From the NCBI GenBank assembly GCA_964503145.1, contig CAZCYV010000001.1:558001-622000 (forward strand): DNA of 64,000 nt, in the 5' to 3' direction. The notes under the pieces were generated by a model, which was not told the origin of the DNA, did no database searches, and saw only the letters and a list, made by a program, of their open reading frames with translations. Numbering within the stretch: position 1 is the first letter of the stretch; every line of letters starts with the position of its first letter. The position numbers were made by a program, and so were the translations under genes. This DNA comes from RBG-16-57-11 sp964503145. GTDB lineage: Bacteria > Chloroflexota > Anaerolineae > Anaerolineales > UBA4823. Below are positions 19,501 to 26,168 of the stretch, in pieces.

Positions 19501-21032
19501 TTCAGATCACGATCCTGATCGCCCGGCCTGGCGAGAAGAAACTGCAACGCCTGGCTTCCATCGGCTACGCGCCCGCGCCCGAGGACCATAGTAAAGAGAC
19601 GCCGCTAGATGTCGATCAGGGCCTGGCAGGTTGGATCATCTCTCAGCGCCAATCGGTATTGATTGGGGACGTGTTGGAAGACGAACGCTGGGTGCCAATC
19701 CTGTATCCCAGCGACGACTGGAAGCCAGCATTCCGCCACCGCAGCGCGATGGGCGTGCCGCTGACCAGCGGCGCAGAGGCTTTGGGCTGCCTGCTGCTCT
19801 TCCACCCCGAGGTCAACCACTTTTCGATGGATCAGCTCGACCTGGTGCAGGCGGCGGCAAACCAGGTGGCGGTGGCCGTCAACAACGCTGAACTGTATCG
19901 CTTGATTCGCGATCAGGCCGAAGACCTGGGCAATATGCTGCGCAACCAGCAGATCGAAACCAGCCGCTCGAAAGCCATCCTGGAAGCGGTAGCCGATGGC
20001 GTCCTGGTCACCGATGCCAATCGCATCATCACTCTGTTCAACGAGTCGGCGGAGAAAATCCTCGGCCTGGAGCGCAGCCGTGTCCTGGGCAAATCGATGG
20101 AGCATTTCTCCGGCTTATTCGGCCGGGCGACGCGCCGTTGGATGGAGGTCATCGAGACCTGGTCGCGCGACCCAGGCAGCTATCAGGGCGCAGAAATGTT
20201 TGCCGAACAGATCACGCTGGAAGACGGGCGGGTGATTTCCGTCCATCTCTCGCCGGTCAGCCTGCGCAACGACTTCCTGGGCACGGTCTCCATTTTCCGA
20301 GACATCACCCATCAGGTTGAGGTGGACCGACTTAAGTCGGAGTTTGTTGCCACCGTGAGCCACGAATTGCGCACGCCGATGACCTCGATCAAAGGCTATG
20401 TGGAGGTGTTGCTGATGGGCGCGGCCGGCCCGCTCTCGGAGCAACAGACGCGTTTCCTGCAGGTGGTGAGGGCAAACGCCGAACGTCTGGCCGTCTTGGT
20501 GAACGACCTGCTGGATATCAGCCAAATCGAGGCCGGAAAGCTGACGCTTGCGTTACAGCCGGTCAACCTCGAAGAGGTCGCCAATCAAGCGATCGCCGAA
20601 CTCCAGCGGCGCATCGAGGGCAACGAGAAGAGCGTACGCATCGAAAAGGAATTTCAGCCGAACCTGCCGCGTGTCCTGGCCGACCCGGAACGCAGCCGGC
20701 GGGTGCTGGATAATTTGCTCGACAACGCTTTCCAATACAACCTCCCCAATGGGCTGATCCTGGTCAGGCTGAAGCAGGTCGGCGACGAAGTGCAGGTGGA
20801 CGTCAAAGATAGCGGCGTGGGCATTCACCCAGAGGATCAAGAGCGCGTCTTCGAGCGCTTTTTCCGCGGCGAGAGCACATTGACCCTGGGCGTGGCCGGA
20901 ACGGGCCTGGGCCTTTCGATTGTTCAAAACCTGGTGCACATGCAAAATGGGCGCATCTGGCTGGAAAGCTCCGGTGTGCCCGGTGAAGGCACCACCTTTT
21001 CCTTCACCCTGCCGGTATATCTACCCGAGTGA
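13503..21032 (+). CDS. Giant hybrid-free sensor histidine kinase with about ten GAF domains
   Basis: 2509 residues. Order read by eye: membrane span 8-28; PAS-like domain 54-150; ten GAF-like domains beginning near residues 193, 363, 537, 728, 925, 1166, 1362, 1560, 1754 and 1967, each opening with a similar helix (e.g. ITELSASLDLEQVL) and ending with an ANQVAVAVNNAELY-type helix; PAS about 2158-2270; HisKA with SHELRTP and phospho-acceptor H2287; HATPase with N box LDNLLDNAFQYN, DSGVG and GTGLGLS to the C-terminus. Coiled-coil segments join the GAF units. GAF 6 carries a Gly/Asn/His-rich insertion around residues 1280-1310. The kinase is complete. Neighbouring receivers at 12607 and 21096 are its likely targets. 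Ligands are unknown. Confidence 0.92.
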   Translation: MFDLSPAALGLLLILMGIAFTLLILAITRVLPRLQPTTSTPPPLASPEVAPHHEAVLLIQSGGRVVYMNQAAREWFNVWEDEPNLESLARRARPSQTFLMLCAGEGQARFTLNGRFVEGTSYYAPGGITSDAKFPNPYAAVLVSLRRPQLILDASLNEGDKTPGATEAAEEVGHIVDLSPAEVNIPETAGQTFGIFFELTQAMASSLDLEATLQAVLESVERLLPSEFLEITLWDAEAGHLVPYRLVGMTGIDRRLEKASEPYRPDQGYSGYLITHRKALLVKDVGSFRQARPAVDRQRYPFQSYIGVPLMLAGELIGTLELASLSKDNYTESDLQVLRLLASQAAVAINNALLYQKELQRSMEMSGLASLAQSAGAMRDPQELYAHLIENISRLLDVEILGFLIYDENRGILEGQTPFIGLPDSILEWCQAPIPPDSPAESLWKAAQPIVATDAPTDERIRAFGLHHLALAAGIRHTVLMPLTAAGRMLGYLQVANKRDGAPFDANELRFLAILAGQVAPMIENLTLVQQSRRRAQRAETLRRIASLTNSAATLDEILKFSLLDLARLLQVDAAAILLVDESRGEMRLHRGSMFGIPPDASSRMERISTDEPQFMYTVAGSKQLFSCRDLSQAADSPLRQDDEGPTDEQRIAAQYAPFIESLQIRSVVIAPLIVRERGIGELFIGSFRPDFFSPGDVQTISTASGQIAGAIERATLYSQTDASLRQRVEQLVALTRVSRELNTTVKLEDLLQRVYSEALRVTRADCGSILLFDLDDDLTGAALPQNLESQEPAILFHYGDQSGMTLHPLERQVLQQAEALIVDDFDQSESGSTPLVAQDKHSQPVEAEQIIAPAHAGIRSALVVPIAYQGQVAGLIHLHAKSPHHFGAAEREVGEALAIQAAIALGNARRFQEQKKRSEELNRRVETLSKIFEVAQVLQSEQPLEQSLEAIAYAIQAATPFDRVLISLYEPEHNHLKRITGAGIPLPELENLRAHPAPWNSLQALLDPRFRLERTYFIPAEHADSVPDDLLTYPTRQTDAVSGKEFPTPGRQWHPDDLWIMPLYGTHGEPLGLISVDAPRDNLRPDRLTVEALEIFGIQAALLIENQIKVQTLRAQVVEVQAELSLAQKAAQKAQSHLPVLLHKDLEQTLAIHDLGQRARRINAGLDITDIITKKATRGEVLQALAQETLARMDFDAVLIAESLEGRMNLTYALGDIPSQVNPKALLGQRNPLRQCLQNGEIMMVSNLSENEEWQNAAFLRALEARSFLCLPIYDAGSNGGGNGANGHDGGKQGKTSHAEQGNGRGEKAAAAMLAIGRSPIAPFNAQDAQLFDLLSRQVGIALQNLTLLEQSEQRLKEVDLLLDFSRQLGSLDPASILNTLVESALRVVPTAQMAMVAIWDSQQGLLIPQASSGYANAQELLQVQYRPGEGLAGQVFVQKQAANIEEVDFARHYNLSAENLLHFRNATGGQLPVSSLAVPILAGGLQAQSAPSSVYDSQISRARGRPLGVLVLDNAQITGAFTDNDLDLVSSLANQTALTLENARLYQASRQRSNQLQQLTHVATTITSSLRPEELITTLLDQLQAILPYDTGTLWLRESNETMVIRAAKGFADSDQRIGLKVAIEDSELLKEMLETGRPLWVADVRKDPRFRALTIGEVDSGGTNAPSEALETGGETSLGYEHLSWLGVPLIASGQVIGVIALEKVEAGYYSPDDIQIAATFAGQAAVGLENAELYQESLRRAMELDRRTQTLSILNRLSYELSGSLDAAHILDYAVQEFMQVMKCTSTSALLIDRSKVESFTVPPPDRARLGRVILQAEYPYFEDDSPFYPGIALPPASIFDRLQETQGVFNTEDIEQEPELAPLRDFLAHHQTRALLMVPIISGGASSEDTERHFRGLLLAHDREQRRFAPEEVELARTICNQVAIALQNAQLLEETLSLTEDLELRVQQRTNEVARERQRAETLLRIITELSASLDLEQVLQRTLHVLGEFVDAVQITILIARPGEKKLQRLASIGYAPAPEDHSKETPLDVDQGLAGWIISQRQSVLIGDVLEDERWVPILYPSDDWKPAFRHRSAMGVPLTSGAEALGCLLLFHPEVNHFSMDQLDLVQAAANQVAVAVNNAELYRLIRDQAEDLGNMLRNQQIETSRSKAILEAVADGVLVTDANRIITLFNESAEKILGLERSRVLGKSMEHFSGLFGRATRRWMEVIETWSRDPGSYQGAEMFAEQITLEDGRVISVHLSPVSLRNDFLGTVSIFRDITHQVEVDRLKSEFVATVSHELRTPMTSIKGYVEVLLMGAAGPLSEQQTRFLQVVRANAERLAVLVNDLLDISQIEAGKLTLALQPVNLEEVANQAIAELQRRIEGNEKSVRIEKEFQPNLPRVLADPERSRRVLDNLLDNAFQYNLPNGLILVRLKQVGDEVQVDVKDSGVGIHPEDQERVFERFFRGESTLTLGVAGTGLGLSIVQNLVHMQNGRIWLESSGVPGEGTTFSFTLPVYLPE

Positions 21033-21095
21033 TGATTGCGGACTTCGAAAACGCGAAACATCGAGAAAAAGAGAAACAAAGGTTAATCAAAAGGT

Positions 21096-21476
21096 ATGGC
21101 GAGAATTCTGATTGCTGAAGACGAACGGGATATTCGTGATTTGATCACCTTTACCCTCCAATTTGCCGGTCACCAGGTGTTTCCCACCTCCAACGGCGAG
21201 GAGGCTTACCAAAAAGCGGTCGAGATTGTGCCCGACCTGGTCTTATTGGATGTGCGCATGCCGCGCATGACGGGCTACGAAGCCTGTGAGCAGATCAAAG
21301 CCAATACCATCACCCGAGACGTGCCGGTGGTCTTCCTCTCCGCAAAGGGGCAGGAAAGCGAAGTGCGAACGGGTTTCGAGGCCGGCGCGGAGGAATATAT
21401 CCTCAAGCCCTTCTCGCCGGAGCAATTGGTGGAGCGGGTGCGCGAAATCTTGATCAAAAACAACAAACCGGTGTGA
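21096..21476 (+). CDS. Single-domain response regulator (CheY-like receiver)
   Basis: 126 residues consisting only of a receiver: EDE acidic pocket at 7-9, phospho-acceptor Asp in LLDVRMPRM near residue 52, Ser in FLSAKGQE and Lys in LKPFSPEQLVE. There is no output domain. It follows the giant kinase by 63 bases and would receive phosphate from H2287, acting through protein contact like CheY or Spo0F. It is the second receiver next to this kinase. The gap of 62 bases to the next gene suggests one transcript. Confidence 0.93.
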   Translation: MARILIAEDERDIRDLITFTLQFAGHQVFPTSNGEEAYQKAVEIVPDLVLLDVRMPRMTGYEACEQIKANTITRDVPVVFLSAKGQESEVRTGFEAGAEEYILKPFSPEQLVERVREILIKNNKPV

Positions 21477-21538
21477 CCCTGCGATGCGCCTGTATCGGCG
21501 AGGGCCATAAGCGCCATTGATCAATTTTGTCTGAAGGT

Positions 21539-22330
21539 ATGAGCGTCGTTATCCTGCAAGATCAAATTGTCCATTACGAAGTGCTGGGGCGGGGCAAACC
21601 GTTGATCTTCCTGCACGGTTGGGTCGGCTCCTGGCGGTATTGGATTCCCACCATGCAGGCGGCGTCGATATCCTTCCGCACCTACGCGCTCGACCTGTGG
21701 GGATTCGGCGACACGGCCAAAGTTCCCAATTATTATTCCCTAGAGCAACAAGTCAACCTGGTAGATAAATTCCTGCAGGAAATGGGGATTGGCAAGGTCG
21801 CGCTGATCGGCCACGGCCTGGGCGCAATCGTCGCCACGCTGTATGCCTACCGCAACCCCAAATGGGTGGATCGGTTGATGGTGGTCAGCATGCCCAATGG
21901 ACAACACTCGATCAACCCGCGCCTGTTGACCGCGCCGCCGGCAGAGCTGGCGGAATGGCTGTTGAGCCGCACGGTCGAAAGCGAGGCGGTGCGCATCGAA
22001 GCGCCGAAGACCGACCCCAAGGCGATTCACTACTCGCTGGCCAACCTGCAAAACATCGACATCGCCACGCTGCCCCAATACCTGACAACGCCTTGCCTGA
22101 TGGTGCACGGCCAAAACGATCCGGTGGTCGAAGGTAATGCCGCGGCAGAGCCGAGCGCCGCATTGCCCGAATCGGCGCATCAGATCATCTTCGAGCAGTC
22201 GGGGCATTTCCCGATGCTCGACGAAATGAGCAAGTTCAATCGGTTGCTGGCGGACTTCCTGGCGCTCACCTCCGGGCTTAGCCCACGACAGTTGCAACTC
22301 AAAGAGGAGTGGAAGCGGCGCGTGCGTTAG
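21539..22330 (+). CDS. Alpha/beta hydrolase paralogue lacking the nucleophile serine
   Basis: 263 residues from ATG 21539, the same length as its paralogue at 10203, which supports this start; a TTG at 21527 would add four residues. It aligns along its length with that gene (HYEVLGRGKPLIFLHGWVGSW, FRTYALDLWGFGD, GHFPMLDE). The nucleophile elbow reads GHGLGA, so position 93 is Gly where the paralogue has Ser. The Asp (GQNDPVV) and His (GHFPMLDE) positions are kept. It is probably not a hydrolase by the usual mechanism and may bind the same ligand as the active copy. It ends the signalling block; the thiamine promoter follows within 13 bases. Confidence 0.85.
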   Translation: MSVVILQDQIVHYEVLGRGKPLIFLHGWVGSWRYWIPTMQAASISFRTYALDLWGFGDTAKVPNYYSLEQQVNLVDKFLQEMGIGKVALIGHGLGAIVATLYAYRNPKWVDRLMVVSMPNGQHSINPRLLTAPPAELAEWLLSRTVESEAVRIEAPKTDPKAIHYSLANLQNIDIATLPQYLTTPCLMVHGQNDPVVEGNAAAEPSAALPESAHQIIFEQSGHFPMLDEMSKFNRLLADFLALTSGLSPRQLQLKEEWKRRVR

Positions 22331-22342
22331 CCTGCGCTCAGC

Positions 22343-22370
22343 TTGACAAACCTGTTTTTTGCGATATACT
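22343..22370 (+). promoter_or_regulatory. Promoter of the thiamine operon
   Basis: TTGACA (22343-22348), a 16-base spacer and TATACT (22365-22370). The predicted transcript start near 22377 lies about 55 bases before the TPP riboswitch. Confidence 0.8.
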
Positions 22371-22431
22371 CCAATCGAACAAGCACCGTCTGCAAACCTG
22401 ACCTGAAAGGATGCTCATCCTCAGGGTCACG

Positions 22432-22528
22432 AATTGCACGGGGAGCCTGATCGCTTCAGGCTGAGAGGAGGGCAGTCAGCCCTCGACCCGAGAACCTGAT
22501 CCGGATAATGCCGGCGGAGGAATGCAAG
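22432..22528 (+). promoter_or_regulatory. TPP riboswitch (THI element)
   Basis: The conserved core is present: CACGGGGAGCC (22437-22447), GGCTGAGAGGA, GACCCGAGAACCTGATC and CCGGATAATGCC, then GGCGGAGGAATGCAA. P1 can form from TTGCA (22434-22438) and TGCAA (22523-22527). It lies between a strong promoter and a thiamine pyrophosphokinase/thiamine importer operon, the expected target. TPP binding should reduce expression of these genes. Confidence 0.95.
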
Positions 22529-22584
22529 TCAGGTCGATCCAGCAAGCACGGGCTGTCTCATTCGACCTCATCTCAAAACAGATT

Positions 22585-22617
22585 TCCTCCTCCGGCGCTA
22601 CAGATTACGGAGGAGGA
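22585..22617 (+). promoter_or_regulatory. Riboswitch expression hairpin that hides the ribosome binding site
   Basis: A perfect 10-bp stem pairs TCCTCCTCCG (22585-22594) with CGGAGGAGGA (22608-22617), loop of 13. The 3' arm is the Shine-Dalgarno GGAGGAGG of the TTG start at 22626, and it is followed by TTTTTATTTT. The hairpin could therefore stop translation, transcription, or both. The riboswitch 3' strand GGAGGA (22516-22521) could compete for the 5' arm when TPP is absent. Confidence 0.7.
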
Positions 22618-22625
22618 TTTTTATT

Positions 22626-23255
22626 TTGAGAGCAGTGATCTTTGCCAACGGTCAGCTTAGCCGGCCGATTGTGCTTCAGCCTGATGATCTGATCATCGCC
22701 GCCGATGGTGGAGCCCATCACTGCCTGGGGCTGGGCATCCGGCCACATGTGGTGATCGGCGATCTGGATTCGGTGCGCGAGGACGAACTGGAAGCGCTCA
22801 GCGCATCCGGCGCCGAGATCATTACCTACCCGACGCGCAAGGATTCCACCGATTTAGAGCTGGCGCTGCTCGAAGCCCGCAAGCGCGGCGCAGATCGGAT
22901 CCTCCTTCTGGCTGCTCTGGGGGCGCGCTGGGACCAGAGCCTGGCGAACATCCTCCTGCCCGCTGCGCTCCCCGGACTGAGCATTAGCCTGCTGGACGGG
23001 CATCAAGAAATCCATTTCATCCGCCCGGGTATGCCGCTGACCATCTCAGGTCGTCCCGGCGATACCGTGTCGCTGATCCCATTGGGTGGAGACGCGTACG
23101 GAATCAGCACCAGCGGCCTGGAATATGCCTTGCATCAGGAGATGCTCCGTTTTGGCAGCACCCGTGGGATCAGCAACGTGTTGCTGGCAGAGAGCGCCAG
23201 CGTCAAGCTGACCGCCGGGTTGCTCCTTTGCGCTGTAATACACAATGAGTGGTGA
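22626..23255 (+). CDS. thiN: Thiamine pyrophosphokinase
   Basis: 209 residues from a TTG start with a strong GGAGGAGG nine bases upstream. Family motifs are clear: AADGGAHHCLGLGIRPHVVIGD region near residues 29-50, DLDSV at 50-54, and KDSTDLELAL at 78-87, the substrate and Mg sites of TPK. The enzyme transfers pyrophosphate from ATP to thiamine to give TPP in the cytoplasm. It is the first gene after the TPP riboswitch, so its product represses it. The thiamine importer genes follow 84 bases later. Its size matches bacterial TPKs of about 210 residues. Confidence 0.93.
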   Translation: MRAVIFANGQLSRPIVLQPDDLIIAADGGAHHCLGLGIRPHVVIGDLDSVREDELEALSASGAEIITYPTRKDSTDLELALLEARKRGADRILLLAALGARWDQSLANILLPAALPGLSISLLDGHQEIHFIRPGMPLTISGRPGDTVSLIPLGGDAYGISTSGLEYALHQEMLRFGSTRGISNVLLAESASVKLTAGLLLCAVIHNEW

Positions 23256-23339
23256 GAGGAACAGAGTATTGCGCTATCACACATCACCAGCCTGGAGCGA
23301 GCCGCTCTGGGCTTGTACCGAAGTAAGGAGTAAGTAGAA

Positions 23340-24428
23340 ATGAAAGCCAATCCTAAATATAGACTGCTCTACCTTCTATGTGGGTTGCTGGTCTTTGCGC
23401 TGGTCAGCGCCTGTGCGGGTCAGCCTGCGCCGACTGCCAGCCCCACGCCATCCGGGCCGCGCAGCCTGCGGGTGATGACGCACGATAGCTTTGCCGTCTC
23501 CGAGGGGGTTTTGGCCCAATTCGAGGCCGAAAACAACGTCAAGGTGCAGTTCTTGAAAAGCGGCGATACTGGCACTGCGTTGAACAAGGCCATCTTATCC
23601 AAAGACAACCCGCTGGCGGATGTGTTCTACGGAGTGGATAACACTTTTCTGAGCCGCGCCCTGGACGAGGGGATATGGATCCCCTACGCTTCTCCGTTGC
23701 TGGACCAAATCCCCGATTCCTTCGAACTGGATGCCCAAAAACGCGCTCTGCCCGTGGATTACGGCGATGTCTGTCTGAACTACGACCGGGCTTATTTCGC
23801 CGAGAAGAACTTGCCGCCGCCCCAATCCCTGGACGACCTGCTGAAGCCAGAATATAAGGGGCTGCTGGTGGTGCAAAACCCGGCCACTTCTTCCCCTGGG
23901 CTGGCATTTCTGCTGGCGACGATCGGCGTCAAGGGCGATCCGGGTTATCTGGATTACTGGAAAGGGCTGGTGGAAAACGACGTGCTGGTCGTGAACGATT
24001 GGGAGACGGCCTATTACACCGAGTTCAGCGGTTCGTCTGGCAAAGGGCCGCGCCCGATCGTCGTTTCGTATAATTCCAGCCCGGTCTTCGAACTGATCTA
24101 CGCCGAAACCCCGCTGGATGAACCCCCCACCGCGGCGGTGGTGCAAGATGACACCTGCTTCCGCCAGATCGAATTTGTGGGCATCCTAAAAGGCGGACAG
24201 AACCAGGATCTGGCGGAAAAATGGGTGGATTTCATGCTCTCCACCCCGTTCCAGGAGGACCTGCCGCTGCAGATGTTCGTCTTCCCGGTGAACCCGGCAG
24301 CGAAACTGGACGATGCATTTGTGAAGCATTTGCAGATCCCGCAGCGCACTGCCTTCGTAAGCCCACAGGAGATCGCCGCCAACCGCGAGAAATGGCTCAA
24401 GGAATGGACCGAGACCGTGCTGCGCTGA
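23340..24428 (+). CDS. thiB: Thiamine ABC transporter substrate-binding lipoprotein
   Basis: 362 residues with a signal peptide and lipobox SACAG near residues 22-26. The body matches the TbpA/ThiB family: LRVMTHDSFAVSEGVLAQFE near the start, DNPLADVFYGVDNTF, NDWETAYYTEFS and ENREKWLKEW at the end. It captures thiamine or a phosphate ester outside the cell and delivers it to the permease. The following permease gene overlaps its 3' end by about 25 bases, a sign of translational coupling. Riboswitch control of the operon supports thiamine as the substrate. ATG 23340 has an AAGGAG 9 bases upstream. Confidence 0.9.
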   Translation: MKANPKYRLLYLLCGLLVFALVSACAGQPAPTASPTPSGPRSLRVMTHDSFAVSEGVLAQFEAENNVKVQFLKSGDTGTALNKAILSKDNPLADVFYGVDNTFLSRALDEGIWIPYASPLLDQIPDSFELDAQKRALPVDYGDVCLNYDRAYFAEKNLPPPQSLDDLLKPEYKGLLVVQNPATSSPGLAFLLATIGVKGDPGYLDYWKGLVENDVLVVNDWETAYYTEFSGSSGKGPRPIVVSYNSSPVFELIYAETPLDEPPTAAVVQDDTCFRQIEFVGILKGGQNQDLAEKWVDFMLSTPFQEDLPLQMFVFPVNPAAKLDDAFVKHLQIPQRTAFVSPQEIAANREKWLKEWTETVLR

Positions 24429-26167
24429 GTCGCCAAATCCTTGCTTTCCCCGCCCCGTTGCGGAGCGGCCTGCTGTGGCTGGCGCCGTTCAGCTTCCTGG
24501 CGCTGTTCTATTTCTACCCGCTGGCGAATATCTTGCTGATCAGCTTCAGCCGCGGCGATGTGGACTTGCCAGCATTCGCCCGACTGGCCGCTCCGTTCAT
24601 CGAGATACTCAGTTCCCCCTCGCTGCGCGGCGTGCTAGGTTTCACCGTGTGGCAGGCGACTCTCTCCACCTTGCTGACCCTTGCTTTCGGCATGCCAGGA
24701 GCATTCTTGCTGGCGCGCTACGAGTTCAGAGGCAAGTCTCTGCTCCTGGCATTGACCGGGGTCTCTTTTGTCCTGCCCACCCTGGTGGTGGCGGCGGCGT
24801 TCAACGCCATTTTGGGGCCGCGCGGCTGGGTCAATCTGGCGCTGATGAGCTTCCTCGAATTGAACCAGCCGCCCATCCAGTTCGTCAACAGCTTTGGAGC
24901 GATCCTCACCGCCCACGTTTTCTACAACACGACCATCGTGCTGCGCGTGGTGGGGGATTACTGGTCGCACCTCGACCCGCGCATGGTTCAGGCAGCGCAA
25001 ACCCTGGGCGCCAATCGCTGGAGGACGCTGATCCATGTCACCCTGCCGCTGCTCATGCCCGCCATCGCTGCAGCGGCGTTGCTGATTTTCATCTTCAATT
25101 TCACTTCCTTTGGAGTGATTCTGGTTCTGGGCGGGCCGCGCTTCGCTACGCTGGAAGTAGAGATTTACAACCAGACAATAGGGCTGTTCAACCTGCCGCT
25201 TGCAGCCGCCCTGGCAGTGGTGCAGCTTATCTTTACATTGGCTTTGACGATCGCCTACACGCGCCTTTCGGCCAGGTTGAGCAGTCCCACGACACTGCGC
25301 CCGCGCCGCTTCAGCCAGCGTCGCCTGGTTGGCTGGAGGATCAAAGCCTTCGCCGCCCTTTACCTGAGCGCCTTGCTGGCTTTACTCACCCTGCCGCTGG
25401 CAGCGTTGGTGACGCGTTCGTTCCTGAGCATCGAAGCGCCTGGCAGAGGATCGACCTCCTGGAACGCTCGTTTCACCCTCGATTACTATCGTGAGCTTTC
25501 GGTCAACCGACGGGAGTCGCTTTTCTACGTCCCGCCGACCACCGCGATCGGCGTCTCGCTGGGCTACGCGGCGACGACGACCGCCCTGGCTTTGATCCTC
25601 GGCTTGCCGGCCGCCTGGGCGCTGGCGCGAGACGCTGCATCGCCGCTCAGCCGCTTCTTCGATCCTTTGCTGATGTTGCCGCTTGGCACCTCAGCGGTGA
25701 CCCTGGGACTGGGGTTCATTGTGGCGTTGGACCAGCCGCCGCTCGATTTGCGCGCCTCGATCATCCTGGTGCCCCTGGCGCACACGCTGGTGGCGTTCCC
25801 CTTCGTGGTGCGCAGCCTGACGCCCTCGCTGCGCAGCATCCGCCCGCGCCTGAGTCAGGCCGCCGCGGTGCTGGGGGCATCGCCCCTGCAGGCACTGCGC
25901 CACGTCGAATTGCCGCTCATCGGGCGAGCTTTGCTGGTGGCGGCGACTTTTGCTTTCGCCATCTCGCTGGGAGAATTCGGCGCCACCGCGCTGATCGCCA
26001 GGCCGGAGTACCCCACCATCCCGGTGATGATTTACCGTTACATCTCGCAGCCCGGGGCGTTGAACTACGGTCAGGCGCTGGCGTTGAGCACGCTGCTGGC
26101 GCTGACCACGGCTGTTTCGATGCTGGCCATCGAGCGCTTTCGCATCGCCGAAGTGGGAGAGTTCTGA
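24404..26167 (+). CDS. thiP: Thiamine ABC transporter permease (duplicated, ThiP-like)
   Basis: About 588 residues from ATG 24404, overlapping thiB; ATG 24392 is also in frame. There are about twelve membrane segments in two homologous halves. Each half carries a binding-protein-dependent permease EAA loop (AAQTLGANRWRTLIHVTLPLL and SQAAAVLGASPLQALRHVELPL). The fused two-half form is typical of ThiP and of Fe3+ FbpB permeases. With ThiB and the ATPase it would form the importer. It ends 1 base before the GTG of the ATPase. The riboswitch and ThiB favour thiamine over iron. Confidence 0.9.
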   Translation: MDRDRAALSRQILAFPAPLRSGLLWLAPFSFLALFYFYPLANILLISFSRGDVDLPAFARLAAPFIEILSSPSLRGVLGFTVWQATLSTLLTLAFGMPGAFLLARYEFRGKSLLLALTGVSFVLPTLVVAAAFNAILGPRGWVNLALMSFLELNQPPIQFVNSFGAILTAHVFYNTTIVLRVVGDYWSHLDPRMVQAAQTLGANRWRTLIHVTLPLLMPAIAAAALLIFIFNFTSFGVILVLGGPRFATLEVEIYNQTIGLFNLPLAAALAVVQLIFTLALTIAYTRLSARLSSPTTLRPRRFSQRRLVGWRIKAFAALYLSALLALLTLPLAALVTRSFLSIEAPGRGSTSWNARFTLDYYRELSVNRRESLFYVPPTTAIGVSLGYAATTTALALILGLPAAWALARDAASPLSRFFDPLLMLPLGTSAVTLGLGFIVALDQPPLDLRASIILVPLAHTLVAFPFVVRSLTPSLRSIRPRLSQAAAVLGASPLQALRHVELPLIGRALLVAATFAFAISLGEFGATALIARPEYPTIPVMIYRYISQPGALNYGQALALSTLLALTTAVSMLAIERFRIAEVGEF

Positions 26168-26168
26168 T

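Noticed and set aside
24221..24404. Longer N-terminus of the thiamine permease overlapping thiB
   Set aside because: The added 61 residues are an out-of-frame reading of thiB and lack membrane character; the permease start fits at 24404.
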